From: Gemmatimonadota bacterium
Lineage (GTDB): Bacteria; Gemmatimonadota; Gemmatimonadetes; Longimicrobiales; Gaopeijiaceae
NCBI GenBank assembly: GCA_022823225.1
Contig: JAJDXM010000009.1
Location: 1 to 64,000, forward strand
Length of the DNA: 64,000 bases
Reading direction: 5' to 3'
How positions within the stretch are numbered: the first letter of the stretch is position 1; each line of letters starts with the position of its first letter. The notes under the pieces are model-generated. The model ran no database searches and was not told the DNA's origin. It saw only the letters and a program-made list of their open reading frames with translations. Below are positions 18,018 through 28,130 of this stretch, in pieces. The translations under genes were made by a program, and so were the position numbers.

Positions 18018-18098
18018 TGCTGAAAAACCCTTCCGTACCTGTCTTCACGAACCGGCTCTCGGGGTCCGTGAGGTTGCTCTGCGCGCGTCTGGTCCGGC

Positions 18099-18360
18099 TC
18101 AGCAGGTGCCGGGATCGGCGGGCCTGAAGTTCAACTCGAGGGCACGGATGCCGCGGCGAAGCGTGGGACCCGACTCGAACACGCCTGCCCGCAGCATTTC
18201 AGCGGTCACCCTGAGCTGGTGTACACCGTACACGTCGTCCTCGTTCATGTCCACCGCGTTCGTCTCCGGCCTCGGAAATCCTTGTCTCCAGCGCGCGGAC
18301 GCTGTCGCGCAACTCCTCCAACGCGGCCGATTCAGCGGGAGTCAGCGGCGGTCCCGGCCG
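18099..18360 (-). pseudogene. Frameshifted remnant of an unidentified protein
   Basis: One minus-strand frame reads a helical segment (PAESAALEELRDSVRALETR). It becomes meaningless after SEAGDE, where another frame continues with a protein-like sequence (MNEDDVYGVHQLRV, then GIRALELNFRPADPGTC) to a stop at 18099. This looks like the frameshifted C-terminal end of a gene with a coiled-coil stretch. No family is recognised and the 5' boundary is uncertain. The 240 bp between it and the barrel remnant at 18605 show nothing convincing. Confidence 0.35.
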
Positions 18361-18604
18361 GGAGAATGTGTCGCCCCTCCCGCTCCCACGGTGACCCTGC
18401 CAACCGACTAATGCGTACCCTCGCTTCTGTGCGACCTCCGCCGGCCGTCCTGCACCCCACAGACTCGACTCCAGGCCCACGGCAGTTACCCTCGCCGACG
18501 TGGCGAGCATTGCAGGGGGCGTCAGACCGTGGATCGGTTCGGTCGCCGAACCACCCCAGCCGACTATCGATGTGCAAAAGGCAGGTTTGCCGACCATCGC
18601 AGGC

Positions 18605-19068
18605 TCAGCCGATCGGGCGCACCAGGCCAACGTGGAAGGCCATTGCGCGGTGTCGCACGGTGAAGGGGCTCTCGTCAATGTTCCCCAGACCATGGTGGTA
18701 CACCGCGTTGACGACGCCGCGGAATGCACCGAGGTCGAACTCCACGCCGGCGGTGCCGGTCAGCCCGTAGTCGAACTTGTCGTACTCGAGTTCGATTTCC
18801 TCACTGCTGCAGCTGCCGGTCGCGCTCTCGCGGAAGTTCGGTCCCACTGCGGTCACGCTCGCCGAGCAGTTGGAGTTGAACGACATGTGGGGTCCGGCGG
18901 CGATGTAGAACATGCTGGAGGGCTCGAAACGCGCCAATGCGGTGACGACCATGTCGCCGAACGAAACGCTGGCGTCGACGGAGACCGGACCGTCGCTGAA
19001 CCGGAAATCGCTGCCCCTGCTGACGTAGCCCAGCCCGAGCTGGGCGCCCAGGCCGCCGACGACTTCAT
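18605..19068 (-). pseudogene. Outer-membrane beta-barrel protein with disrupted start
   Basis: The minus frame encodes most of a small PorT/OmpA-type barrel: LGLGYVSRGSDFRF, MFYIAAGPHMSFNSNCSA, FDYGLTGTAGVEFDL, and an end AMAFHVGLVRPIG. A strong AAGGAG site and ATGAAG start lie at 19068, but that ATG is in a different frame from the barrel, and no signal peptide exists in the barrel frame. The simplest reading is a small deletion just after the start codon that removed the signal peptide and shifted the frame. A functional product would need another start; none with a ribosome-binding site is visible. Confidence 0.65.
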
Positions 19069-19124
19069 GGTGGGTCTCCTTGTTTTGAATCGATCCGTGA
19101 TTGGCTGGGAACGGTGGCGGGCCC

Positions 19125-22100
19125 TCACCGGCTGCCCCTGGGGTCCCCCGCGACCGGGATCCCCCGGCTGAAGAGCACCCGGAAACCACCCGCCGCGCCC
19201 GCCGCAGGGCCTCCCGCATCTGACGCCGCTGCCCTTGCCGGGTCCCCGTCGAGGATGCCGCGCACCTGGCCGGTCACCGGGTCGCGCAGGATCGTAAGTG
19301 GGTCGTCGGTGTTGCGGTCGAGGCCCGCGGAGCCGCGCGGGCCCCGCAGCTCGATGCGGGCCAGTTCCCCGGTCCATGTCGCCGGCAGGGCAAACGAGAA
19401 ACCGGCATGGTCGCCGTCGCTGTCGGTGAACTCGGCCATGTCGAAGGACAGCGAGAAGAGCTGGGTCCCGGCGGAGTCCCACCCGGTGAGCGACCACAAG
19501 CCGCCGACAGTCGGGGGGGCCGGAGGAGCGTCGGTGAAGAAGGCCGGGTTCAGGTGGGGCGTGCCGTCGCTGTCCAGCCCTCCCCAGAGGAGGAGTGTTC
19601 GCGTGGGGGAATTTGCCCGGTCGCCGGCGGTCACCAGGATCGATCCGGTCTCGGTCTCAAGGCGGTACCTTACGGCGTTCGTGAACTGGTAGTCGCTCGT
19701 CCACGTGGGTTCGCAATAGCTCATGAAGTCCGGTTGACCGGGGGGCACCAGTTGACCGGTGCTGAAATCGTAGCCCCAGGCGCCGATGGCGCCCCGCGTG
19801 TACGGGTAATACCGGTCGGGGCCGCCGGCTCCGCCGCACGGCGCATGGTACAGGTTGCGGTTGTGGCCAAATTCGTGCGCGATCGTTTCCGCGTCCAGGA
19901 CCGAGAAGCTCGACCAGCTGCCGATCTCCCACGCCACGCCGAGGAGGCCGCCCGGTCCCGTGGGCCCCGCCATGACCCCGAGATAGTGTCCGCGCCCGCC
20001 CTCCATTACGCGGATCATCTCGGTCTGCGCGAGGATGCCGAATCCGCTGTTTGTCGAGCTTGTGACCGAACCGTGCGCCCGCGCGTCAATCTCCGAGATG
20101 GGCAGGAGCAGATGCGTGCGCTCAAACAGCTCGTGGCCCTCCGGGTCGGCGGCCATGTCGGCGGTGATCCCCAGTATCGATGAATCGGGGCGCTCCTCCC
20201 ACAGGAAGGGCACGAGCGTCACCTCGAACACGGGCATCGCGCGCACATCCAACGCCAGCCGTCCCCTCTCCGGGATGCGGCGGGCCACCCCGAGCGACGG
20301 GTCCAGAGTACCGTGCGGATCCGGTTCGATCACGACCTCCAGTCCCGGTTCGATGACCCAGCCGGGGATTTCCGCATTGACCGACCGCGCCAGGGAACCC
20401 TCGCTGATCCCCGCCGGAATGGGGTCCGGCTTCGCCGGAATGTCCACCTCGTAGGCCAGGGCCCCGTCCCGGTAGAACGCGGCGTGGACGGGGGGCATCG
20501 TCGCGCCCGTTGACCGCCCCGCCGTGGTCAGGAACACCCGCAACAGGGCCGGCTCGCCGGCGACGAGCGGCACCGGGAACTCCCGCGACTGCACCGCCTG
20601 CGTGAGATAGGCCGCCGCACCGCCGCCTTCGCACAGCGCCACCCGCTGCCGGGTCACGCCGTCGAGCCAATCGACGAACTCGGGGTGGGCCGGCGCGCAG
20701 AGATCGGTACCGGTCGTGTGCAGGTCCTCAAGGTCTTCCAGAAAAGTCAGATCGAACGGCAACGGGCCGTCCAGCCCGTCGTTGTCGGCGACGCTCAGGC
20801 TGGTCAGGCCCGTGAACTCGACCAGCCCCGCCGGTAGTCCGCCGCTCAGCTCGTTGGACGAAAGATCGAGGATCTTCAGGCTCGCAAAGCCGCCGGCCCG
20901 CGTCCGTGTGTCCGCCGGCCGGTCCCCGCCGGGCTCTCCGAGATGGGTTTGCAGAGCTGCCAGCGCCTCCCGCTTACGGGAGTCGGCCGGGAGCTCGTGG
21001 CCGTCGGGATACAGTGTCCAGGGCCTGTCCGGATCACGCCCCCGCCGCGACAGGGAGAGCGATTCACCGGCTTGAGGTGCAATCCGTGTCGCACCGGCAG
21101 CCGAGCCAAGTCCGGGCGGAATGTCGGTCAGCCGGTTCCCGTCGAGTTCCAGTTGCTGGAGATTGCCCAGTCCGCTCAACTCGCTGGGGAAGGACGCAAA
21201 CTCATTGGACGAGAGATCCAGAATCCTCAGGTTGGGGTAGTCCCCGGGTCGAGTCGACATGCCGGTAAGCCGGTTCCCCCAGAGATTGAGGACCGCCAGG
21301 CTGTCCATTTCGCCCAGCTCCGGCGGAACGTTTTGAAGGCTGTTCGAGGCAAGCCACAACACCTCCAGATTGTCCAGGCGGCCCAGTTCCGCCGGCACGG
21401 ATGTCAGCTGATTGTCGTCGAGATCCAGTTCGGCCAGGTTGCTCAGATTGCCCAGCTCGGGCGGGATGGACGTGATTTCGTTCGCCCAGAGTCCCAGGTA
21501 CCGAAGCTCGGGCAGGTTGCCCAGCTCCGGCGGGATGGACGTTAGCCAGTTGAAGCTGAGACCCATCGATCTCAGGTTGGGCAGGCCGCCCAGTTCCGGC
21601 GGGATGGATGTCAGCCGGTTGGAGCTGAGATTGACGACCTCAAGGTTGTCGAGCTGGCCGAGCTCCGGCGGGATGGACGCCAGTTCGTTACCGTGGGCAT
21701 GGAACTGTTCCAGGCTGGTCATCCCGCCCAGCTCCGGCGGGATCGGTCCAGAGAGCCGGTTTCCGGCGAGGACAACCAGTTTGGCGCTTGCCAGATCCCC
21801 GAACGACGGCGGAATCGGACCGGTCAACTCGTTCCGAAAGAGAATCAGCGTTTCCAGCTCCGACAACCCGCCCACTTCCACGGGGATGGATCCCGTAAGC
21901 TCACTAAAACGAAGATCGAGCGAGACGACCCTCCCGTTGTCATCCGTGCGCACGCCGTGCCATTCCCCCAGGGGCGCATCGGTCAGCCAGTTGTCGCTGT
22001 CCATCCAGTCCGGGCCCCCGGTGGCATCGTACAGCGCGACGAGGATCTCCCGATCCGACAGCTGCGGACACTCCGCGCTCGTCCCTTCGTGCCGGGGAAG

Positions 22101-23552
22101 CGTGGTCAGCCAATCGCGGAACCACCCCTCGACGGGTACGCACAGCTCCGTGTTCGCGTACCCCAGCTCCCTGAGCGGCGCAGAGGTGAGCGAGACCGGC
22201 AGTCGCCCGGACAGAGCGTTGTCTCCCACCCGCAGACTGGTCAGGCCCGCAAGCCGCCCCAGGCCGGTGGGCAGACCACCCGAGAGACCGTTCCCCTCGA
22301 GGTCAAGGCTGGAGACAAGGCCCGTCGAATCGATGTCGACGCCGTACCACTCTTCGACGGGGCCGTCTCCCAGCCACCCGTCGGCGTTTGACCATCCAGT
22401 GCCCCCGGCATCCTCGTACAGCGCCTGGAGTATCTCCAGGTCGGGGCAGACGCTCCCGTCCTGATTCTCGAGCGCCTCATACCACACAACCAGATTCGGT
22501 GGAACACAGAGGCCTGTGTTCCCGTCGAATCCGAAAGCTGACAAGTGCGAGAGCCGCAGAAAGCTCGACGGAACGGTCCCGGACAGGGCGTTGTGGCGGA
22601 GATACAGAAACCGAAGGTTGGTCAGGTCGCCAAGCTCCGCGGGGATCGAACCCTCCAGCTCGTTATCGCTGAGATACAGGCTCCCAAGATTGACCAGGCG
22701 GCCGAGTTCCGGGGGTATGGAACCACGCAGTTGGTTATCGGCCAGATCGAGGGAACTGAGGTTGCCCAGGCCACCCAGCTCCACCGGTATGGAACCCGAC
22801 AGCCGATTGTTTTCGAGTGACAGATGCCTGAGGTTGGCCATACTGCCAAGTTCCGCCGGTATGCGGCCGGACAGCTCGTTGTTTCCGAGACTGAGATTCC
22901 ACAGGTTCGCCAAGGCGATCAGTTCCGTCGGGACAGGACCCGACAGATCGTTGCTCCCGAGCCAGAGGTATTCAAGGTTGGCCAGATCGCCAAGCTGTGG
23001 GGGGACTGGGCCCGACAGGCCGTTAACGCCGAGACGCAAGGATCTGAGGTTCGCGAGAGCGCCCAATTCCGCCGGTATGGGGCCCGACAGATTGTTGATA
23101 GCGAGATCCAGTCCGGTAAGGTTGGTCAGACCGCCGAGCTGGGCCGGGATGGGACCGGAAAGTCCGTGCCCCACATAGCTGCGCGTCTCGTCGTCCCACC
23201 GGCCGGACAGGTCAAGCCCTGTGACCCGGCCATCGGCATCGGTCGCGACGCCGTACCACTCGTTGAGCGGAGCGCTGGTCAGCCAGTTTTCGGAGTTGAC
23301 CCAATTCGGTCCGTCCGTTGCCTCGAACAGCGCGACGAGGATGGCCCGGTCCGTCGCGTATGCCGCCGACAGCGAGGCACCGGGTCCAAAATGGGGCGCA
23401 ACATCCTCCGTGGGGGCGCTGACCGGTTGTTCGTCACAGGCTCCGACCAGGGAAAGCGCCAGGATGGCGCACTTGCCGCCATGCGCAAACGGAAAGCGGC
23501 GTCTGCGCGTCAAGCGCGGGAGATGACAATGACCGGTTCTCATCTTGTTCAC
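19125..23552 (-). CDS. Giant LRR lipoprotein fused to a metzincin-type zinc peptidase
   Basis: A predicted surface lipoprotein of about 1475 residues (lipobox LVGAC). Three modules, each opened by a DREILVALYDATGGPDW/NWLTDAPLGEW-type cap and often closed by a Cys-Pro pair, carry plant-like LRRs (GPIPAELGALANLRSLRLG, 23-24-residue period). A beta-rich linker follows, then a peptidase domain with HEFGHNRNLYH (19845-19877; HExxHxxxxxH zinc site) and Met-turn DFMSYC (19713-19730). The LRRs probably bind a ligand and bring the protease to it. The start is GTG 23552, with AAGGA seven bases upstream; ATG 23543 is an alternative. It begins 16 bp after the Ig/CARDB gene. A non-LRR insert of about 75 residues interrupts the third array (about 20890-21115). 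Confidence 0.85.
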   Translation of the reverse strand: MNKMRTGHCHLPRLTRRRRFPFAHGGKCAILALSLVGACDEQPVSAPTEDVAPHFGPGASLSAAYATDRAILVALFEATDGPNWVNSENWLTSAPLNEWYGVATDADGRVTGLDLSGRWDDETRSYVGHGLSGPIPAQLGGLTNLTGLDLAINNLSGPIPAELGALANLRSLRLGVNGLSGPVPPQLGDLANLEYLWLGSNDLSGPVPTELIALANLWNLSLGNNELSGRIPAELGSMANLRHLSLENNRLSGSIPVELGGLGNLSSLDLADNQLRGSIPPELGRLVNLGSLYLSDNELEGSIPAELGDLTNLRFLYLRHNALSGTVPSSFLRLSHLSAFGFDGNTGLCVPPNLVVWYEALENQDGSVCPDLEILQALYEDAGGTGWSNADGWLGDGPVEEWYGVDIDSTGLVSSLDLEGNGLSGGLPTGLGRLAGLTSLRVGDNALSGRLPVSLTSAPLRELGYANTELCVPVEGWFRDWLTTLPRHEGTSAECPQLSDREILVALYDATGGPDWMDSDNWLTDAPLGEWHGVRTDDNGRVVSLDLRFSELTGSIPVEVGGLSELETLILFRNELTGPIPPSFGDLASAKLVVLAGNRLSGPIPPELGGMTSLEQFHAHGNELASIPPELGQLDNLEVVNLSSNRLTSIPPELGGLPNLRSMGLSFNWLTSIPPELGNLPELRYLGLWANEITSIPPELGNLSNLAELDLDDNQLTSVPAELGRLDNLEVLWLASNSLQNVPPELGEMDSLAVLNLWGNRLTGMSTRPGDYPNLRILDLSSNEFASFPSELSGLGNLQQLELDGNRLTDIPPGLGSAAGATRIAPQAGESLSLSRRGRDPDRPWTLYPDGHELPADSRKREALAALQTHLGEPGGDRPADTRTRAGGFASLKILDLSSNELSGGLPAGLVEFTGLTSLSVADNDGLDGPLPFDLTFLEDLEDLHTTGTDLCAPAHPEFVDWLDGVTRQRVALCEGGGAAAYLTQAVQSREFPVPLVAGEPALLRVFLTTAGRSTGATMPPVHAAFYRDGALAYEVDIPAKPDPIPAGISEGSLARSVNAEIPGWVIEPGLEVVIEPDPHGTLDPSLGVARRIPERGRLALDVRAMPVFEVTLVPFLWEERPDSSILGITADMAADPEGHELFERTHLLLPISEIDARAHGSVTSSTNSGFGILAQTEMIRVMEGGRGHYLGVMAGPTGPGGLLGVAWEIGSWSSFSVLDAETIAHEFGHNRNLYHAPCGGAGGPDRYYPYTRGAIGAWGYDFSTGQLVPPGQPDFMSYCEPTWTSDYQFTNAVRYRLETETGSILVTAGDRANSPTRTLLLWGGLDSDGTPHLNPAFFTDAPPAPPTVGGLWSLTGWDSAGTQLFSLSFDMAEFTDSDGDHAGFSFALPATWTGELARIELRGPRGSAGLDRNTDDPLTILRDPVTGQVRGILDGDPARAAASDAGGPAAGAAGGFRVLFSRGIPVAGDPRGSR

Positions 23553-23568
23553 ATGGATGTCCTTCGCT

Positions 23569-24912
23569 TCACATGGATTTGACAACCGTGAGCCGCGCCG
23601 CCTCCGAACAGTTGTTCCGCGTGTCGGATTCGCCCGGCACGGCATCGGCGCACATGCCCACGTAGATCGTTCCGGGCGCGCTTCGCGGATCGATGGAGAC
23701 CGTCACCCGGAACAGGCGGTCCTGCGAGGGGGCCAGCGGCGGCAGCGCGTAAGAGCGGAGCTCGGCATCGCGGGAACTGATGACTGCGTTCGGCGATCTC
23801 AACGCCCGGACGGTCGTGGCCGCCGAAGCGACCGTGCCCTGATTGCGGACAAGGAAGCTGAAGGTCGCGGATTGGCCCGGACCCAGCGTGGCGGATGGGG
23901 GCGAAACGCCCGCGAATACCAGGTCCGGCCCCGGAACCGTGACGGACACGTCGAACGCCTGCGTCGCGGTGGCGCCGGCCGGGTCGCTGGCCGACACCGT
24001 CACCCGGGCGCTGCCCAGAGACACCCCGGTCACGGTCAGCGCGGTGCCGGACACCGAGACCGACGCCACCGCGGCAGCCGAAGACGCGGCCGTGTAGGTC
24101 AGCGGATCGCCGTCCGGATCGCGGAAGTACGGTGACAGGTCAAGCGTGACCTGCTCGCCGGCATGCAACGCCTGGTCCGGAATCGAGTCGCGGGGCTCCG
24201 GCGCGCGATTGGAAACCGTGGCTTGGAACGACTGCGCTGCGGCCTGGCCGGCGGGGTCACTGGCCGACACGGTCACCCGGGCGCTTCCCACTGCCACCCC
24301 GGTCACGGTCAGCGCGGTGCCCGACACCGAGACCGACGCCACCGCGGCAGCTGAAGACGCGGCCGTGTAGGTTAGCGGATCGCCGTCCGGATCGCGGAAG
24401 TACGGCGACAGGTCGAGCGTGACCTGCTCGCCGGCATGCAACGCCTGGTCCGGAATCGAGTCGCGGGGCTCCGGCGTGCGATTGGAAACCGTGGCCTCGA
24501 ACGACTGCGTCGCGGCATGGCCGGCGGGGTCGCTGGCCGACACCGTCACCCGGGCGCTGCCCAGAGACACCCCGGTCACGGTCAGCTCGGCACCCGACAC
24601 CGAAACCGACACCGCCGCCGCGGCCGACGACGCGGCCGTGTACGTCAGCGCATCGCCGTCCGGATCGCGGAAGTACGGAGTCAGGTCGAGCATGACTGCC
24701 TCGCCGACATGCAACGCCTGGTCCGGGATCTGACCTCCGGGCTCCGGCGCGCGGTTGGAGGGCGCGACAGGCCCCTCGCCATCGCCACCGCATCCCACGA
24801 TGAGCACGGCGGCGAGGGCAACGACCGACCTACGGATCCGTCCTCGACATCGTGTCCTTACGTGACCGGTTCGGGCGGAACCTGACGAGACTTTGGTGGC
24901 GCCGGCCTTCAA
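23569..24912 (-). CDS. Ig-repeat/CARDB lipoprotein
   Basis: A protein of about 447 residues: lipobox (LIVGC), then three tandem 91-residue Ig/cadherin-like repeats, each with IPDQALH, PYFRDPDGDxLTYTAASS and VTVSASDPAG, then a CARDB-like domain (PDLVFAGVSPPSATLGPGQ, NQGTVASAATTVRAL) with a terminal pair of Cys. Such modules build stalks or adhesins on the cell surface. The gene sits between the two LRR genes with 8-bp and 16-bp gaps, so all three should be one transcript. The start is uncertain: TTG 24912, just after the upstream stop, gives a long basic n-region, and no in-frame ATG/GTG closer to the lipobox gives a usable signal peptide. Confidence 0.8.
   Translation of the reverse strand: MKAGATKVSSGSARTGHVRTRCRGRIRRSVVALAAVLIVGCGGDGEGPVAPSNRAPEPGGQIPDQALHVGEAVMLDLTPYFRDPDGDALTYTAASSAAAAVSVSVSGAELTVTGVSLGSARVTVSASDPAGHAATQSFEATVSNRTPEPRDSIPDQALHAGEQVTLDLSPYFRDPDGDPLTYTAASSAAAVASVSVSGTALTVTGVAVGSARVTVSASDPAGQAAAQSFQATVSNRAPEPRDSIPDQALHAGEQVTLDLSPYFRDPDGDPLTYTAASSAAAVASVSVSGTALTVTGVSLGSARVTVSASDPAGATATQAFDVSVTVPGPDLVFAGVSPPSATLGPGQSATFSFLVRNQGTVASAATTVRALRSPNAVISSRDAELRSYALPPLAPSQDRLFRVTVSIDPRSAPGTIYVGMCADAVPGESDTRNNCSEAARLTVVKSM
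23938..24756 (-). repeat. Three tandem 273-bp Ig-domain repeats
   Basis: The repeats are in exact 273-bp register: the anchor TGCAACGCCTGGTCCGG occurs at 24164, 24437 and 24710. The two downstream copies are almost identical in DNA as well as protein, implying recent duplication or gene conversion. Repeat number could change by slipped or homologous recombination. Confidence 0.85.
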
Positions 24913-24920
24913 TCCTCGAC

Positions 24921-27900
24921 TCACTTTGAGACTTCGTTTTCGCTCTTGTACTTGCCCCGTGTCCCCGCGAGCGTCATGTCGCCGACCAGCCTGTACTTGC
25001 CCGAAGGGGCCGACGTCAGGTTGTAGCCGCACAACTTGCCGGTCTGCCTCGAACCCGACACCTCGTTCCAACCCGATCCGGTGTTCCGTTGCCATGCCGT
25101 CCAGTGGTAGTCATACAGCTTGCCGTTCAGCGTCCCACCGCCGGAGATGCAGCCCGTTCTGCCCGCGCTCAGGAAGATGCCGCCCACCCTCAGTGTGACG
25201 GCGCCTTCGTTGGTGATCCTGAGTCCGCTGAAGGTCTCGAAGTCGTCCCCTTCCGCCTCCACCGTGACGGAAAACGACTGCGTGGCGGAGAGTCCGCCCG
25301 GATCGGTGGCCGTGACCCTGATCGTCGCGGTTCCCTCCGCCACTCCGGCCACCGTGACCGTGCGACCGGACACGCTGGCCGTCGCCACGTTCGTTCTGGA
25401 CGAACTAGCCGCATAGGTTAGCGCATCCCCGTCCGGGTCGCTGAAATACGACGACGCGTTCACGCTCACGCTCTCGCCCACCTTCACGGTCTGGGCGGAT
25501 ATGGTGCCCTGAGTCACGGGTGACTGGTTGCCGCCGCATCTCGGCCCACTCCAGTTCGCGATCCCCCCAAGCCAAGAAGTAAAAGCGTTGGTGGTGGGTG
25601 CGCACAGGCCGTCGTTGTCATGGAATCGGAACCAAATCAAGCTACCGAGTTGGAGAAAGTCGGCGGGGATCTCGCCCGTCAGCCGGTTGGAGTAGACGTA
25701 GAGTAGTTCCAATCTGGCGAGTTGCCCGAGTTCGGCCGGGATCCGGCCGGTTAGATCGTTGCTGCGTAGGCCCAAGTAATACAACTTGTCGAGTTGCCCG
25801 AGTTCGGCCGGGATCGCACCCGTCAAATCGTTGCCGGACAGCCAGAGGACTTGCAGGCTGTCGAGCTGCCCGAGTTCGGTCGGGATCGCACCCGTCAGAT
25901 CGTTGCCGGCGAGCCAGAGGTGTCGCAATCTGTCGAGTTGTCCGAATTCCCCCGGGATCACGCCTGTCAGATCGTTGTCGTGTAGGACAAACCACTCCAG
26001 ACTTGTCAGATTGCCCAGTTCCGCCGGGATCTGGCCGGTCAACTCGTTTGTGTCCAAGTAGAGTTGTCGCAGGCTATCGAGTTGCCCGAGTTCGACCGGG
26101 ATCACGCCCGTCAGACTGTTGGTGCCCAGGTTGAGGACACGGAGCCCGTCGAGCTGCCCGAGTTCGACCGGGATCACGCCCGTCAGACTGTTGGCGCCCA
26201 GGTCGAGGACGCGCAGCCCGTCGAGCTGCCCGAGTTCTGTCGGAATCACGCCCGTCAGATTGTTGCTGATCAGGTGCAGTTCTTCCAATCTGTCGAGATG
26301 CCCGAGTTCGGTCGGAATCTCGCCCGTCAGTTCGTTGCCGGGCAGCCGGAGCTGGACCACCCGTCCGCTCCCATCCGTGCTCACCCCGTACCAGTCCCCG
26401 AGCGACGCGTCGGTCAGCCAGTTGGTATTGTCCAGCCAGTTCGGGCCGTCGGTCGCCTCGTACAGTGCCACCAGCGCATCGCGGTCGCCGACATCAACGA
26501 CTTCGATGGTTCCCTGGGCCACGACGCGTCCCACGATCCGGCAGCCTCCGCTCGCCGTGCAGGTGTAGCGGGTGTCCGCTTCCTCAATGTAGCCGCCGTC
26601 GCGGAACGTGATGGTGACCTGCCCGCCTGAGGACTGGAAGCTCGCGTCGGATACGGCGTCCGGCGTCCATAGGCCCGTCGGAAGCGTCCAGATCGTGTCG
26701 CCCCTCTGGTAGTGCGGACACACGGGTCCCCCGCCCTCCTCGTCAATCGACGCAAGCCACGCCTGGAACGACGGGTCGGCGGGAGAGCACAGGCCGGTTC
26801 CGTGCCATTGGAACCAGGAGAGAAGCAGCGCCTGGAGATCCTCCGGAAGACGCCCCGTCAAACCGGCATTGAGGCTGACCGACAAGCTGCGCAGATCGGT
26901 GTTCTGAAGCTCTGCTGGTATTCCTCCTGTCAGTCGATTGTCATACAGCCACAATAGGCGAAGCTGTTCCCACGCCCCCTCGGCTGGCTCGGGAATGGAA
27001 CCGGTCAGGTCGTTCTCGTACAGATACAGATACTCGATGTATCGCAGGCGGCCCAACTCCAGAGGAATGCCACCCGTCAACTGGTTCTGGGAAAGCGACA
27101 GGCGTTCGATTCGAGAGAGCCCACCCAGTTCGTTCGGAATCGAGCCTGTCAATTCGTTCCCCCACAGAGACAGCAACTCCAGTTGAGACAACCGGCCCAA
27201 CTCTGAAGGAATCTCACCGCCGAACCCGTTGCCGCCCATGCTGAGACGCCTCATCCCAGACAGCGAGCCCAACTGTGGCGGGATTTCGCCGCTGAGCTGG
27301 TTGCGCCACATGTAGAGCCGCTCAAGGCGGTTGAGCGACCCCAACTCCGGCGGAATCTCACCGGTCAACTCGTTGTCCTGGAGGTACAGTCGCTCGAGCG
27401 ACCGCATCGACCCCAACTCAGGCGGGATCTCGCCGGTCAGTTCATTGCGTCCGAGTGACAACACTTCGAGGTCGCCCAACGCTCCCAATTCCGGTGGGAT
27501 CGATCCGTCCAGCCCTCGGAAGTGCAGGTAGAGTCGCTCGACTCCGGAGGTGCCCAGCATGACTCCCTCCCACTGGGTCATCACCGTTGCCGTGTCCCAG
27601 TTCAGGGAAACCGTTCCGCGCAACTGGTCCCTCGCCGCCAGCAACGCGTCGCAGTCGTCTTCGAAGCCGGTGCTACCGTTCGTGAACTCAAGTGCCGGAG
27701 TATCGTCGCACACCTCGGGGATGTCCGACTTCAGAATGGCGGCGCTCGCCGCGGCGCGAGCGGCGACAGGCTCGCGCGGTCGTGTGGAGTCCGGCTCGCT
27801 GGACGCGATCGCGACTCGGTGCATTTCGTCGTCGCGGTCGTCAAGGCCCTGTCCGAGGACGGGCCGTCCAGGCAACGAGTATCCCAGCTCGGCCTCCCGC

Positions 27901-28130
27901 TCCAACTGATCAAGTGCTTCCTAGCTCACCCCGGAGAGGATACCCGCAGGGGTCGGCTGCACGTCAGGCGTCGTGTCGTCGAGCCTCGGCGACATCGGTC
28001 CGTCCACGCAGGCCACGATCGTGAGTGCCATGACGGCTGCGGCACCGAGGGGTCGCCGGGTCACGAATGAATCCGCGGCAGGCGAATCGCCGCTTGCTCG
28101 AGCGTGGCTTGCCTGCAGCCCATGTTCCAT
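24921..28130 (-). CDS. LRR/Ig lipoprotein interrupted by one in-frame TAG
   Basis: Read as one frame of about 1069 codons with a single TAG at 27921-27923. The part before the stop gives the signal and lipobox (AAAVMALTIVAC) and a linker. The part after gives about 340 residues with ten 24-residue LRRs (ELTGEIPPELGSMRS), a mid-protein linker, a NWLTDASLGDWYGV cap, about ten more LRRs, one Ig-like domain (SSYFSDPDGDALTY) and a C-terminal domain with Cys in TGCISG and KLCGYN. Starting after the TAG, the protein would have no export signal. Either this is a recent nonsense mutation or the TAG is read through. It is the first gene of the LRR operon; ATG 28130 is preferred over GTG 28160. Confidence 0.75.
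27921..27923 (-). other. In-frame amber stop inside LRR lipoprotein
   Basis: On the coding strand the sequence is GTGAGC-TAG-GAAGCACTT. Frames on both sides are the same, and both sides are needed for a normal lipoprotein (export signal before, LRRs after). A sense codon such as CAG, TGG or GAG would restore one open frame. Confidence 0.7.

Noticed and set aside
18150-18180. T-arm-like GTTCGAGTC sequence on the minus strand
   Set aside because: No matching acceptor, D or anticodon stems around it; it lies in the remnant coding segment.
25640-27540. Regular 72-bp periodicity resembling a repeat array
   Set aside because: The period equals 24 codons of the LRR consensus and units vary at all positions. 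There are no constant repeats with unique spacers, so it is not CRISPR.
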